Shown in pieces: positions 16,747 through 25,809 of a stretch of DNA of 64,000 nucleotides. Made by a program: the position numbers and the translations under genes. How positions within the stretch are numbered: position 1 is the stretch's first letter; each line of letters starts with the position of its first letter. Under the pieces are notes generated by a model. The model did no database searches. It was given only the letters and a program-made list of their open reading frames with translations, and had not been told where the DNA came from. The DNA comes from Pseudomonas weihenstephanensis (GTDB lineage Bacteria; Pseudomonadota; Gammaproteobacteria; Pseudomonadales; Pseudomonadaceae), in contig NZ_JYLF01000003.1 in the NCBI RefSeq assembly GCF_001043055.1, forward strand, positions 372,001 to 436,000. The letters are read 5' to 3'.

Positions 16747-17828
16747 ACGACGACTTCCTTGTGCTTGATCAGTGCCATCAGCTCCGGGCACTGAACCTGA
16801 CCATCGCCCTGGCCACAGCCGACAAAGAACAAGGGTTGCTCCGGGCTGTCTTTCAGACCCAGCAGGGCTTCAACACGATCATCGGTTAATGCGCCGGTCA
16901 GCCAGGTATCGAGGCCCAGTTGTGTCGCTACGAGCTGAAAGGTTTGAGAAATATGCCCGACTTCAACGTAGGCCATTCGATAGGCGCGTGAGTGTTCGTA
17001 TTTCCACCACAGTTTGTCGAAGCGCGAGGTGATGAACAGGCCTACGGGTAACGGGTTGATGAAGTGTTGCCCGCATAGCAGCTGCCCCAGCGGTTCCTCG
17101 GGCAGCGTATTGACCAGGCTCAGGGCATGCAGTTCGCTTGAGTAGGCATAAACGCCGGGTTTGAGCCCCTTCACATTGCGCACATAAACGTAGCCTTCGC
17201 AGGCGTTCAGTCCACCCCCTGAAGGGCTGCTGCGGCGTGCTTCCATGCCACGCGGGATGGACAGATGGGTATCGCCCTTGCGCTCGTTAAGATACCCCAG
17301 TGAAAGGTAAAGCAAGGTACTGAGCTGGCTGAGGGACAGGCTTTGCCCGGTGAATGAGCGAGAGGTCTTTCGGCTGAGCAGGGCAGTGGCCAAAGAGCCT
17401 TTCAAGACCTTGGCAGGGGCACACGCGGGCAAGGCAACCATATGACCGTTATGAGGGTCAATCCGATGAGGGGGCGGCGCGGGAGTACTCAGCACGTCCG
17501 AACAGTGGGCAAGGTACTGTGTGGCCCATTCATTGGCATCTTCGGGTACGTGCTCTTGTGGCAGGTTTTTCGTGCCGATATGAAAAATCTTCGACAAGTC
17601 GTCCCACCCCCATTCAGGGCTGGGGATAGGTTCGTGAGTCATGATCGAGGCTGTCAGAAAGGCCTGGTCGATCGGATTGTGTTTATTGAACAGTTCAGGG
17701 CAAGAAATAAGTTGGGTCAAGCGTTCACTGTAATGAGCGTCGAGTTCGTATTGTGTGTGGTTAAAGAAGTTCCAGACGATGTGGTGGGGTGTTCGGGCCA
17801 ATATAAACAAGTAAGGATTTATATGCAT
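16743..17828 (-). CDS. SagB/ThcOx-family flavin dehydrogenase
   Basis: FMN-dependent nitroreductase-fold protein of 361 residues. The catalytic domain begins near 140 with the RKTSRSF motif (153-159) and carries the family hallmark RRSSPSGGGLNACEGY (198-212); the C-terminal half has the VEVGHISQTFQLVATQLGL helix. In RiPP pathways SagB-type enzymes oxidise azolines to azoles; relatives act in NRPS and scaffold-peptide pathways. Residues 1-65 (LARTPHHIVWNFFNHTQYELD...) look like a small winged-helix segment of the kind that binds leader peptides in other SagB proteins, an inference only. The gene follows the 22-residue peptide gene after a stem-loop; no YcaO cyclodehydratase is nearby. The ribosome binding site is weak, fitting lower expression than the peptide. 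Confidence 0.82.
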   Translation of the reverse strand: MHINPYLFILARTPHHIVWNFFNHTQYELDAHYSERLTQLISCPELFNKHNPIDQAFLTASIMTHEPIPSPEWGWDDLSKIFHIGTKNLPQEHVPEDANEWATQYLAHCSDVLSTPAPPPHRIDPHNGHMVALPACAPAKVLKGSLATALLSRKTSRSFTGQSLSLSQLSTLLYLSLGYLNERKGDTHLSIPRGMEARRSSPSGGGLNACEGYVYVRNVKGLKPGVYAYSSELHALSLVNTLPEEPLGQLLCGQHFINPLPVGLFITSRFDKLWWKYEHSRAYRMAYVEVGHISQTFQLVATQLGLDTWLTGALTDDRVEALLGLKDSPEQPLFFVGCGQGDGQVQCPELMALIKHKEVVV

Positions 17829-17854
17829 GGATGAACAACTCTGAAGTGAGAGGG

Positions 17855-17892
17855 TAATGAAACCGGGGTGCCGACATTCCCCGGTTTCATTA
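17855..17892 (-). terminator. Perfect stem-loop between peptide gene and dehydrogenase (attenuator or processing site)
   Basis: TAATGAAACCGGGG (17855-17868) pairs exactly with CCCCGGTTTCATTA (17879-17892), a 14-bp stem with a 10-base loop, placed 14 bases after the peptide stop and 26 bases before the dehydrogenase start. No long T-run follows on the minus strand, so partial termination or 3'-end protection of the short mRNA is more likely than full termination. This arrangement keeps a peptide precursor in excess over its enzymes in many RiPP operons. Confidence 0.8.
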
Positions 17893-17906
17893 TCGTCCGT
17901 GTGGCT

Positions 17907-17975
17907 TTAGCGCTGAATCACAGCGAGACAAGCCAGGTTGGCGATTTTATTAGCTTCCAGAGTGATTGTTTTCAT
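17907..17975 (-). CDS. Putative 22-residue precursor/scaffold peptide
   Basis: A 22-codon gene too short for usual gene callers. The peptide begins MKTITLEANK, has a single cysteine at 16 (NLACLAV) and ends VIQR before TAA. The start is strongly supported: AAGGAG lies 7 bases upstream of the ATG, much better than the site of any of the enzyme genes downstream. It is the first gene of the unit that continues with the SagB-type dehydrogenase, AurF-type oxygenase and MFS exporter. I do not recognise the sequence. It is too short for a classical leader plus core, so it might be a PqqA-like substrate whose residues become the product, or a scaffold to which residues are added. Thr3, Thr5 and Cys16 are the only residues that could form azolines. 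A leader peptide acting only in regulation is the main alternative. Confidence 0.62.
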   Translation of the reverse strand: MKTITLEANKIANLACLAVIQR

Positions 17976-18021
17976 CTTGATGCTCCTTACATTGGGATAG
18001 GACACTTCAGATATTAAGTTC

Positions 18022-18055
18022 AGTCACTTCATGCTGTGTCATTCTTAAAGTGACT
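18022..18055 (-). promoter_or_regulatory. Inverted repeat upstream of the peptide gene, candidate operator
   Basis: AGTCACTT (18022-18029) and AAGTGACT (18048-18055) form a perfect 8-bp inverted repeat spaced by 18 bases, about 47-80 bases before the peptide ATG. A -10-like TTAATAT lies just downstream on the minus strand near 18012, but no good -35 is seen. The size and position suit a dimeric regulator; no regulator gene is adjacent. Confidence 0.4.
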
Positions 18056-18253
18056 TTGATAAAGCTAGCTGCTCAATAAAAAATGACAACGTTGAATCAT
18101 GTAAGTTATTACCCGCTTTTTCGTAGGAATAATCCTGCTAAAGATGATGGCTGTAGGAGGCGCCCCCGGCACGCTTACAAAAATGGCCGTATAGGCGATC
18201 TGCAACTTAGCGCTTAGAGTATCGGTGTGTTTTAACAACAGGGATTTTGAACA

Positions 18254-19945
18254 ATGGTCATTACACGCTCTATCAAGGCCTGCCTGGGCATTGGCCTGGT
18301 GCAGGGGCTGCTGCTCTGGTTGGCCAGCGGTATCAGCGAACATGGCATCAAGTTTGCGCTGGTCACGGCGGTTTTGGTGGGGGGCATCAATGCGCTGCTA
18401 CTGGGCGATGCCCTGCGTCAGCGCGGCACCCTGTGGCTGGTAATGGCGTTGACGGTGGTGATGTCGGCCATCAGCGCCTGGGTGTTTTGGGACGGCGGTG
18501 AGCAGTGGCGCTCCAGCAGTTGGCTGACCGGCAGTTGGACGTGTTTTGCCGTGGTGATTGCCTACATTTGTACGGCCTTCATCTTGAGCTGGCCAACCCG
18601 CGAAGGGCGCTGTCCGCGCTACGAAGACTTGTTCCGTCACGCGTGGGACACGGTGTTCATCGTGTTGCTGGGATTGCTGCTTAACGGCGTGTTCTGGGCC
18701 TTGATTCTGCTGTGGGGCAGCCTGTTCAAGATGCTCGGGATTGTGGCGCTTAACCAATTGTTCTCCACGGACGGGTTCATCTACATCAGTTCAGCCGTAG
18801 TGTTTGCGCTGGGCGTGAAGATGGGCCGCGACAACGATCGGGTCATTGGCCTGTTGCGCGGCATTCTGCTCACGTTATGCCGCTTCTTGCTGCCTCTGGG
18901 GGCATTGATTGCCCTCGTGTTCACCTTCGCCCTGGCCTTTACCGGGTTAGGCCCGATCTGGGACACGGGGTATTCGACGCCGATCATGTTGTGCCTGGTG
19001 GCGGTCAATCTGTTTTTGCTCAACGGCGTGGTGCAAGGCGGTGAGCACGAAAGCGGCTATCCGAAGTGGCTGCTGCGCATGGTCGACCTGTGCCTGTTGT
19101 GCCTGCCGGTACTGGTGGTGCTGGCCGGGTATTCGAGCTGGTTAAGAATTGAGCAGTACGGCCTGACGCCAACCCGTTTACTGGCGATGTTGCTGGTGGT
19201 CGTGATGCTGGTGCACAGCGTGGCCGCCGCTTGGGCCGCCGTGGTGCCGCAGCGTCAGTGGTTGTGGCGCTTGCGGGTCAGCAACCCGGTGATTGCACTG
19301 CTGAGCGTGGTGGTGTTATTGGCGATTCACACCCCGTGGTTCAGCCCGTTGCAGTTCAGCGCCAAAAACCAGATAAACCGGGTCTTGAGTGGCCAGTCAT
19401 CGGTCGAAACCTTTGATGCCGATGCCTTGCGCTATCGCTTGGGACTTCCCGGCAAACAGGCCTATGACGCGTTGCTGGCGCAAGTGGAGCAAGGGCAGGT
19501 ATTGACGGAGCCTGAGCGCCAAGTGCTGCTCAAACGTCTGAAGGATGCAGACACCGGCGGTGGTGTTCGAGCGCCGAATGCGCGGGTGCTGGAGTGGATC
19601 GGCCCCAAGGTTGAAGGCAGTGAGCAATTTGATCTGCCGGGCGTCGGCGGGCAGCCGTGCTGGGCGCCGGGTTGCGCACTGTGGGCCGTGGATCTGGACA
19701 ACGACGGGCAGGTGGAAGTACTGCAACTGCCCAAGCAAGGTTGGTCTGACGGGCTGTACTTTTTTACGCGCGATGCGCAAGGCGAATGGAAGCGTGCGGG
19801 CACCTATGAAGGTGGCGAAAACCCACTTCAAATGATTGATCAGATTCGGGCAGGGAAGGTGAAGGTGGTGAAGCCGCGCTACCAGTCATTGCAGATTGGC
19901 GAGGTTGAGTTGAACCCCAAACTGGACCGCGAACCCCAGCCATGA
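18254..19945 (+). CDS. DUF4153 integral membrane protein
   Basis: 563 residues. About the first 355 form 10 or so membrane helices, including KACLGIGLVQGLLLWLASG at the start and LLGLLLNGVFWALILLWGSLF; the family's RHAWDTVF region is seen near 130. The C-terminal ~190 residues are soluble, with a DLDNDGQVEVLQL segment that resembles the calcium-loop-like repeats of secreted propeller proteins, presumably periplasmic. The DUF4153 family has no known role that I can name. ATG at 18254 is preceded by AGGGA. Divergent from the peptide cluster and convergent with rlmI, separated from the latter by a terminator hairpin. Confidence 0.8.
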   Translation: MVITRSIKACLGIGLVQGLLLWLASGISEHGIKFALVTAVLVGGINALLLGDALRQRGTLWLVMALTVVMSAISAWVFWDGGEQWRSSSWLTGSWTCFAVVIAYICTAFILSWPTREGRCPRYEDLFRHAWDTVFIVLLGLLLNGVFWALILLWGSLFKMLGIVALNQLFSTDGFIYISSAVVFALGVKMGRDNDRVIGLLRGILLTLCRFLLPLGALIALVFTFALAFTGLGPIWDTGYSTPIMLCLVAVNLFLLNGVVQGGEHESGYPKWLLRMVDLCLLCLPVLVVLAGYSSWLRIEQYGLTPTRLLAMLLVVVMLVHSVAAAWAAVVPQRQWLWRLRVSNPVIALLSVVVLLAIHTPWFSPLQFSAKNQINRVLSGQSSVETFDADALRYRLGLPGKQAYDALLAQVEQGQVLTEPERQVLLKRLKDADTGGGVRAPNARVLEWIGPKVEGSEQFDLPGVGGQPCWAPGCALWAVDLDNDGQVEVLQLPKQGWSDGLYFFTRDAQGEWKRAGTYEGGENPLQMIDQIRAGKVKVVKPRYQSLQIGEVELNPKLDREPQP

Positions 19946-19950
19946 AGCGC

Positions 19951-19978
19951 AACCCGTAGCCGCTGGCGGCTACGGGTT
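19951..19978. terminator. Bidirectional terminator-like hairpin between DUF4153 gene and rlmI
   Basis: AACCCGTAGCCG and CGGCTACGGGTT form a perfect 12-bp stem with a CTGG loop exactly between the two convergent stop codons. There is no T-run, so it may be a REP-type element that works with Rho or as an mRNA 3' end. Confidence 0.7.
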
Positions 19979-19989
19979 GACGCTACTGC

Positions 19990-21186
19990 TTAGCTGTTGG
20001 GCAGCAAACGGCAGGTGATGCTTTTGATGTAGCGAGTTTCTGGGATCGCCGGGTGTACCGGGTGATCCGGGCCTTGGCTGCCGCGTTCCAGCAACTGGAT
20101 GTTGCGGTCCAAGTGGCGGGCGCTGGTCAGCAAGATGTTTTGCAGGTCGTCTTCGGGCAGGTGCATGGAGCACGATGCGCTGAACAGGATGCCGTCTTTG
20201 GTGAGCAGGCGCATGGCTTGCTCGTTGAGGCGGCGATACGCGCCTTCGCCGTTTTTCAGGTCTTTTTTGCGTTTGATGAACGCCGGAGGGTCGGCCACGA
20301 TCACGTCGAAACGTTCTTCGTTGGCTTTGAGCTCTTTGAGCGCTTCAAACACGTCGCCTTCCATGCAGGTCACACGCTCGGCAAAACCGTTCAGTGCCGC
20401 GTTACGCTCAACACCGTCCAGCGCGAACGAGGACGCGTCAACACACATCACTTCGCTGGCGCCAAAGGCCGCTGCTTGAATGCCCCAGCCGCCGATGTAG
20501 CTGTACAAGTCCAGAACACGTTTGCCCTTGGCGTACGGTGCCAGGCGGGCACGGTTCATGCGGTGGTCGTAGAACCAGCCGGTTTTCTGGCCGGCAATGA
20601 CCGGTGCTTCGAACTTGACGCCGTTTTCTTCCAGCGCGACCCACTCCGGCACCAGGCCGAAGACGGTTTCGACGTAACGCTCAAGGCCTTCGGCATCACG
20701 GGCAGCCGAGTCGTTCTTGAACAGAATGCCGCTTGGCTTGACCACTTGGACCAAGGCTGCAATCACGTCAGCTTTGTGCATTTCCATGGTTGCAGAGGCC
20801 AGTTGCACCACCAGGATGTCGCCGAAACGATCAACCACCAGGCCTGGCAGCAGATCGGAATCGCCGAACACCAAGCGGTAGTAAGGCTTGTCGAACAGGC
20901 GATCACGCAAGGACAAGGCCACGTTCAGGCGGTGAACCAAAAACGATTTGTCTAAGGGCACTTTCACGTCGCGCGACAGCAGGCGCGCGCAGATCAGGTT
21001 GTTAGGGCTCATGGCAACGATGCCCAGCGATTTGCCGCCAGCAGTCTCCAGCACCGCTTGGTCGCCAGCCTTAAAACCGTGCAACGGAGTGGTGGCTACA
21101 TCGATTTCGTTGCTGTAGACCCACAAGTGGCCGGCGCGCAGGCGTCGATCGGCATTGGCTTTAAGGCGCAGGCTTGGCAGGGACAT
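19990..21186 (-). CDS. rlmI: 23S rRNA (cytosine-1962-C5) methyltransferase
   Basis: SAM-dependent RNA methyltransferase of 398 residues. It starts with a PUA-type RNA-binding domain (SLRLKANADRRLRAGHLWVYSNEID, about 1-75) and has a Rossmann methyltransferase domain with VLDLYSYIGGWGIQAAAFGA (motif I, near 222), VDASSFALDGVERNA, and VIVADPPAFIKRKKDL near 290. Ends with the catalytic-Cys region ILFSASCSMHL. This matches RlmI of E. coli in length and order. Single gene, ATG at 21186 preceded by CCGGAGCGACGTC. Confidence 0.9.
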   Translation of the reverse strand: MSLPSLRLKANADRRLRAGHLWVYSNEIDVATTPLHGFKAGDQAVLETAGGKSLGIVAMSPNNLICARLLSRDVKVPLDKSFLVHRLNVALSLRDRLFDKPYYRLVFGDSDLLPGLVVDRFGDILVVQLASATMEMHKADVIAALVQVVKPSGILFKNDSAARDAEGLERYVETVFGLVPEWVALEENGVKFEAPVIAGQKTGWFYDHRMNRARLAPYAKGKRVLDLYSYIGGWGIQAAAFGASEVMCVDASSFALDGVERNAALNGFAERVTCMEGDVFEALKELKANEERFDVIVADPPAFIKRKKDLKNGEGAYRRLNEQAMRLLTKDGILFSASCSMHLPEDDLQNILLTSARHLDRNIQLLERGSQGPDHPVHPAIPETRYIKSITCRLLPNS

Positions 21187-21333
21187 GACGTCGCTCCGGG
21201 TATTGAAAAGGGCGCGATTATAGCCTTAGACGCAACCGCGGGGCTTGGTTGATTCACCGCATTGCGTCGGATTACGTACCCAACCCGGCCGAAAATTCCG
21301 TTAGAATCGCGGGCTATTCCAGAGTGTGTCGTC

Positions 21334-22200
21334 ATGCCCCCAGAGCTTTCATCCGAACAGATCAGCCAAACGCTGCAAGGCATCAGTGTGCCGCCTCAAC
21401 CGCAAATCATGGTGGATTTGCAGATGGAGCAGTACATGCCCGATCCGGACCTGGAAGTGATCGCCCGTCTGATTGCCCAAGACCCCGGTTTATCGGGCGC
21501 CTTGATGAAGATCGTCAACTCGCCGCATTACGGTCTGAGCAATAAAATTGCCTCGATTCAGCGTGCCGTCACGTTGCTGGGCAGCCGTACCGTGATCAAC
21601 CTGATCAACGCGCAGTCGATCAAGGGCGAGATGTGCGATGAAACCATCGTGACCCTCAACCGCTTTTGGGACACCGCGCAGGACGTGGCCATGACCAGCA
21701 TGACGCTGGCCAAGCGCACCGGCTCTCAGGCGGTCGATGAAGCCTACGCGCTGGGGTTGTTTCACGATTGCGGCATCCCGCTGATGCTCAAGCGCTTCCC
21801 TGACTACATGGCCGTGCTGGAGCAAGCCTACGCCAATGCCAGCCCGGCCAGCCGTGTGGTTGACACCGAAAACCGCCATTTCAACACCAACCACGCGGTG
21901 GTCGGTTATTACACGGCCAAGTCCTGGCGCTTGCCGGAACACCTGACCCACGCCATTGCCAATCACCACAATGCGCTGGCAATTTTCAGCGATGACTCGT
22001 CGCGCAACAGCCAACTGAAAAACCTGCTGGCGATCCTCAAGATGGCCGAGCACATTTGCGCCTCGCACAAGGTGTTGGGCAATCAGCGCGAAGACCACGA
22101 GTGGAACAGCATCAGCCACTTGGTGCTCGATTACATCGGTTTGTCCGAATACGACTTTGAAAACCTCAAAGAGAGCATCCGCGAGCTGGGTGCTCACTAG
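21334..22200 (+). CDS. HDOD-domain protein
   Basis: 288 residues made almost entirely of one HDOD domain: [47 protein letters not shown] and the [17 protein letters not shown] region. HDOD proteins are related to HD phosphohydrolases but usually lack the metal site and act in signalling, often in chemosensory or second-messenger contexts. No output domain is fused. The ATG at 21334 is preferred; the longer frame from 21262 carries no recognisable leader. It lies 23 bases before mutM and may be cotranscribed, though no functional link to repair is implied. Confidence 0.85.
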   Translation: MPPELSSEQISQTLQGISVPPQPQIMVDLQMEQYMPDPDLEVIARLIAQDPGLSGALMKIVNSPHYGLSNKIASIQRAVTLLGSRTVINLINAQSIKGEMCDETIVTLNRFWDTAQDVAMTSMTLAKRTGSQAVDEAYALGLFHDCGIPLMLKRFPDYMAVLEQAYANASPASRVVDTENRHFNTNHAVVGYYTAKSWRLPEHLTHAIANHHNALAIFSDDSSRNSQLKNLLAILKMAEHICASHKVLGNQREDHEWNSISHLVLDYIGLSEYDFENLKESIRELGAH

Positions 22201-22223
22201 GTTTTTCCCCGCAGGAGCCTTGC

Positions 22224-23036
22224 ATGCCTGAATTACCTGAAGTTGAAACCACCCGCCGCGGTATTGCCCCTCACCTGGAAGGGCAGCGGGTCAGCCGGGT
22301 AATTGTGCGTGAACGGCGCCTGCGTTGGCCCATCCCCGAAGACCTGGATGTACGTTTGTCGGGGCAGAAAATCGTATTGGTCGAGCGGCGCGCCAAGTAT
22401 TTATTGATCAACGCCGAAGTGGGTACGCTGATCAGCCATTTGGGCATGTCGGGCAATTTGCGTCTGGTTGAGGCCGGGTCGCTGGCGGCCAAGCATGAGC
22501 ATGTGGATATCGAACTGGAGTCCGGGCTGGCCTTGCGCTACACCGACCCGCGCCGGTTTGGCGCGATGCTTTGGACCCACGATGCGCTTAATCACGAACT
22601 GCTGATCAAATTGGGGCCGGAGCCGCTGACTGACCTGTTTGATGGCGACCGGCTGTTTCAGCTGTCGCGCAAACGTTCGATGGCGGTCAAGCCGTTCATC
22701 ATGGACAACGCGGTGGTAGTGGGTGTGGGCAATATCTACGCCACCGAAGCGCTGTTTGCCGCCGGCATAGACCCGCGCCGGGAAGCCAAAAGCATCTCGC
22801 GGGCGCGCTATTTGAAGCTGGCGATTGAAATCAAACGGATTTTGGCCGCCGCCATTGAGCGCGGAGGCACTACCTTGCGCGACTTTATCGGTGGCGATGG
22901 TCAGCCCGGTTATTTTCAGCAAGAACTGTTCGTGTACGGGCGGGCCTACGAGCAGTGCAAGGTATGCGGCAGCGAGTTGCGCGAGGTCAAACTGGGCCAG
23001 CGCTCCAGCGTATTTTGCCCGCGCTGCCAGTCGTAG
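22224..23036 (+). CDS. mutM: Formamidopyrimidine-DNA glycosylase / AP lyase
   Basis: Removes 8-oxoguanine and formamidopyrimidines from DNA and nicks the abasic site. The 270 residues start [13 protein letters not shown], giving the catalytic Pro after Met removal and Glu3. The H2TH region ([21 protein letters not shown]) lies near 170 and the C-terminal zinc finger (CKVCG...CPRCQS) closes the protein. AGGAGCC upstream decides the ATG at 22224. Complete, usual length. Confidence 0.96.
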   Translation: MPELPEVETTRRGIAPHLEGQRVSRVIVRERRLRWPIPEDLDVRLSGQKIVLVERRAKYLLINAEVGTLISHLGMSGNLRLVEAGSLAAKHEHVDIELESGLALRYTDPRRFGAMLWTHDALNHELLIKLGPEPLTDLFDGDRLFQLSRKRSMAVKPFIMDNAVVVGVGNIYATEALFAAGIDPRREAKSISRARYLKLAIEIKRILAAAIERGGTTLRDFIGGDGQPGYFQQELFVYGRAYEQCKVCGSELREVKLGQRSSVFCPRCQS

Positions 23037-23113
23037 ACGCAATGACGAAAAAACCGTCGTGAAATCAGGTTCGACCCTGCGTCAGGCAAACCGCAAGTAT
23101 CAGGCCGCAAGGA

Positions 23114-23164
23114 CGTTGCCGAAGTGGCACGCGGCTCTGGCGTAGCCTCGTTCCTTCGGCAACG
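23114..23164. repeat. Long-range inverted repeat in the mutM/ferredoxin gap
   Basis: CGTTGCCGAAG (23114-23124) and CTTCGGCAACG (23154-23164) form a perfect 11-bp stem around 29 bases. It lies between the convergent mutM and ferredoxin genes and could serve as a terminator for both, or be a REP-type element. No gene is visible in 23037-23173. Confidence 0.55.
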
Positions 23165-23173
23165 GCTTCCGAC

Positions 23174-23518
<345 letters not shown>

Positions 23519-23525
23519 TCAGCGG

Positions 23526-24095
<570 letters not shown>

Positions 24096-24123
24096 CTATA
24101 GACGCCGCCGAATTTGTCCTTTT

Positions 24124-25719
24124 TCACGGATTTTCAAGACGCTTGCCCAACTGCGTGGCCAGTTTTGCAGTCAGCCCGTACACCGATAATTGTGGGTTTG
24201 CGCCAATGCTGGTGGGGAATAGCGAGCCGTCGTGGACCGATACGTTGCGCAATTGATGATGACGCCCAAGGCTGTCGGTGACCGCCATGTGGGGATTTTC
24301 TCCCATAGCGCAACCACCCATGACGTGGGCACTGGCCAGACGTGTCCGATACAACTCCAGGCTCAAACTGTCTATCAGTTCACGCGTTTCACTCAAGTTG
24401 TTCACGTAGCGCGCATCGCTGTGCAGCGGCATGACGGCGCTGGCACCCGCCGCAAACTGAATCTCGGCCATGCTGTGGAAAGCGCGTTTCAACCCCTCCC
24501 AGACATACGGCGTGAGGCTGTAATCCAGCACCGGGGTGCTGTCATTGCGCAATTGGACGTTGCCGCCGCGACTGTCTGGATGAAAACCGTCGCGCATCAG
24601 CGCCAACATCATGTGCGTATTGGGCAGTTGGGCCATGTGTTCGGCGCTGCTCTCGCCGTAGCGGGCGAACAACGTGGCAGCCAGTGCGGGGTGGATCGGC
24701 GGTACTTCGAGTTTGTAGCCCATTGAGCCGGTGGTACCGTCTTTCCACTGAAAATGATCGGAGTAAATCGACTGCGGTGCGCCTTCAAACGCATTGATAG
24801 CCGTGGGAAAGGTTGCCGCAGAGAAGTTGACCACATGCAGGAAGGTGCGTTTGCCCAGTGTTTTATGCGGGTCTGGAGCATCTGAGCGCATGAGTAAGCC
24901 GGGGGTGTTGATGCCTCCGCCCGCGAGCACGTAATGCCGCGCCTGGACGGTGATGGTGCGGCCACTGGGTGTCACGCAACGCGGGTCCATGCCTTGGCAC
25001 TCAAGACCGGTGACCTGATCGCCCTTGATTAACAGGCGCTGGGCGCGGGCCAGATACAGCAGCTCGCCGCCTTTTTCGAGGGTCGCAGGGATAGTGGTCA
25101 CCAGCATGGATTGCTTGGCATTGGTCGGGCAGCCCATGCCGCAATAGCCCAGGTTCCAGCAGCCGCGAACGTTTCGCGCGATTACATGCCAGCTATAGCC
25201 GAGCTTTTCGCAGCCGGTGCGGATGACTTGATTGTTGGCATTCGGGGGGATCAGCCACGGCGCTACGCCTAAACGCTGTTCCATCTGCTCGAACCACGGT
25301 GCCATTTGTTCGCTGCTGTGGCCGACTACGTGATGTTCGCGTGCCCAGTGTTCAAGGGTTTGTGCGGGAGTGCGAAAGCTGGACGTCCAGTTGACCAGCG
25401 TTGTGCCACCCACGGCCCGGCCTTGCAGGATGCTGATGGCGCCGTCCCGGGTCATGCGGCCTACGCCTTCCTGATACAGGCTGGTGTACGCCTCGCCTTC
25501 GAGCATTTTGAAGTCGCTGCTGGTTTTGAGCGGGCCTTCTTCGATGAGTAACACTTTGAAGCCCGCCGCGCTGAGGATTTCAGCCGTGGTGCCGCCTCCC
25601 GCACCGCTGCCGATGATGGCCACATCAGCGTGCAGCGTCAGGTCGCTGTCCAGTTGTGAGCCGTTGTAGGTTTTCCAGCCTCGGGCCAAGCCTTCGCGAA
25701 ACAGATCCGGTACGGGCAT
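24124..25719 (-). CDS. GMC-family oxidoreductase
   Basis: FAD-dependent alcohol oxidase/dehydrogenase of 531 residues. The FAD-binding motif GSGAGGGTTAEIL (near 36) and AVGGTTLVNW (near 100, GMC signature-like) are clear, with ALLTLILGG-type second signature replaced by HYVLAGGGINTPGLL near 265, and the C-terminal active-site His in ASAHVMGGCAMG. It forms a set with a Tat-exported lipoprotein, an aldehyde dehydrogenase and a TetR regulator, suggesting oxidation of an alcohol through an aldehyde to an acid. The next gene upstream encodes a small Tat lipoprotein like the third subunit of membrane GMC dehydrogenases. Substrate unknown; long-chain alcohols are a reasonable guess from homologues. 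Confidence 0.85.
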   Translation of the reverse strand: MPVPDLFREGLARGWKTYNGSQLDSDLTLHADVAIIGSGAGGGTTAEILSAAGFKVLLIEEGPLKTSSDFKMLEGEAYTSLYQEGVGRMTRDGAISILQGRAVGGTTLVNWTSSFRTPAQTLEHWAREHHVVGHSSEQMAPWFEQMEQRLGVAPWLIPPNANNQVIRTGCEKLGYSWHVIARNVRGCWNLGYCGMGCPTNAKQSMLVTTIPATLEKGGELLYLARAQRLLIKGDQVTGLECQGMDPRCVTPSGRTITVQARHYVLAGGGINTPGLLMRSDAPDPHKTLGKRTFLHVVNFSAATFPTAINAFEGAPQSIYSDHFQWKDGTTGSMGYKLEVPPIHPALAATLFARYGESSAEHMAQLPNTHMMLALMRDGFHPDSRGGNVQLRNDSTPVLDYSLTPYVWEGLKRAFHSMAEIQFAAGASAVMPLHSDARYVNNLSETRELIDSLSLELYRTRLASAHVMGGCAMGENPHMAVTDSLGRHHQLRNVSVHDGSLFPTSIGANPQLSVYGLTAKLATQLGKRLENP

Positions 25720-25809
25720 TAAGGTGTTCCTTGTCTTTTTATTTTTATGAGTGGCAGGTTGTCTGCTCACTGAAAATCGGTAGGCGCGAACGTGTTCTTA
25801 TGGGGGTAT

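Noticed and set aside
17855..17892. Full terminator separating the small peptide gene from the enzyme genes
   Set aside because: There is no T-run after the stem on the minus strand and no separate promoter was found ahead of the dehydrogenase gene, so partial attenuation is preferred.
18065..18343. 92-codon minus-strand frame upstream of the peptide gene
   Set aside because: It overlaps the start of the DUF4153 gene on the other strand and has no ribosome binding site or conserved features.
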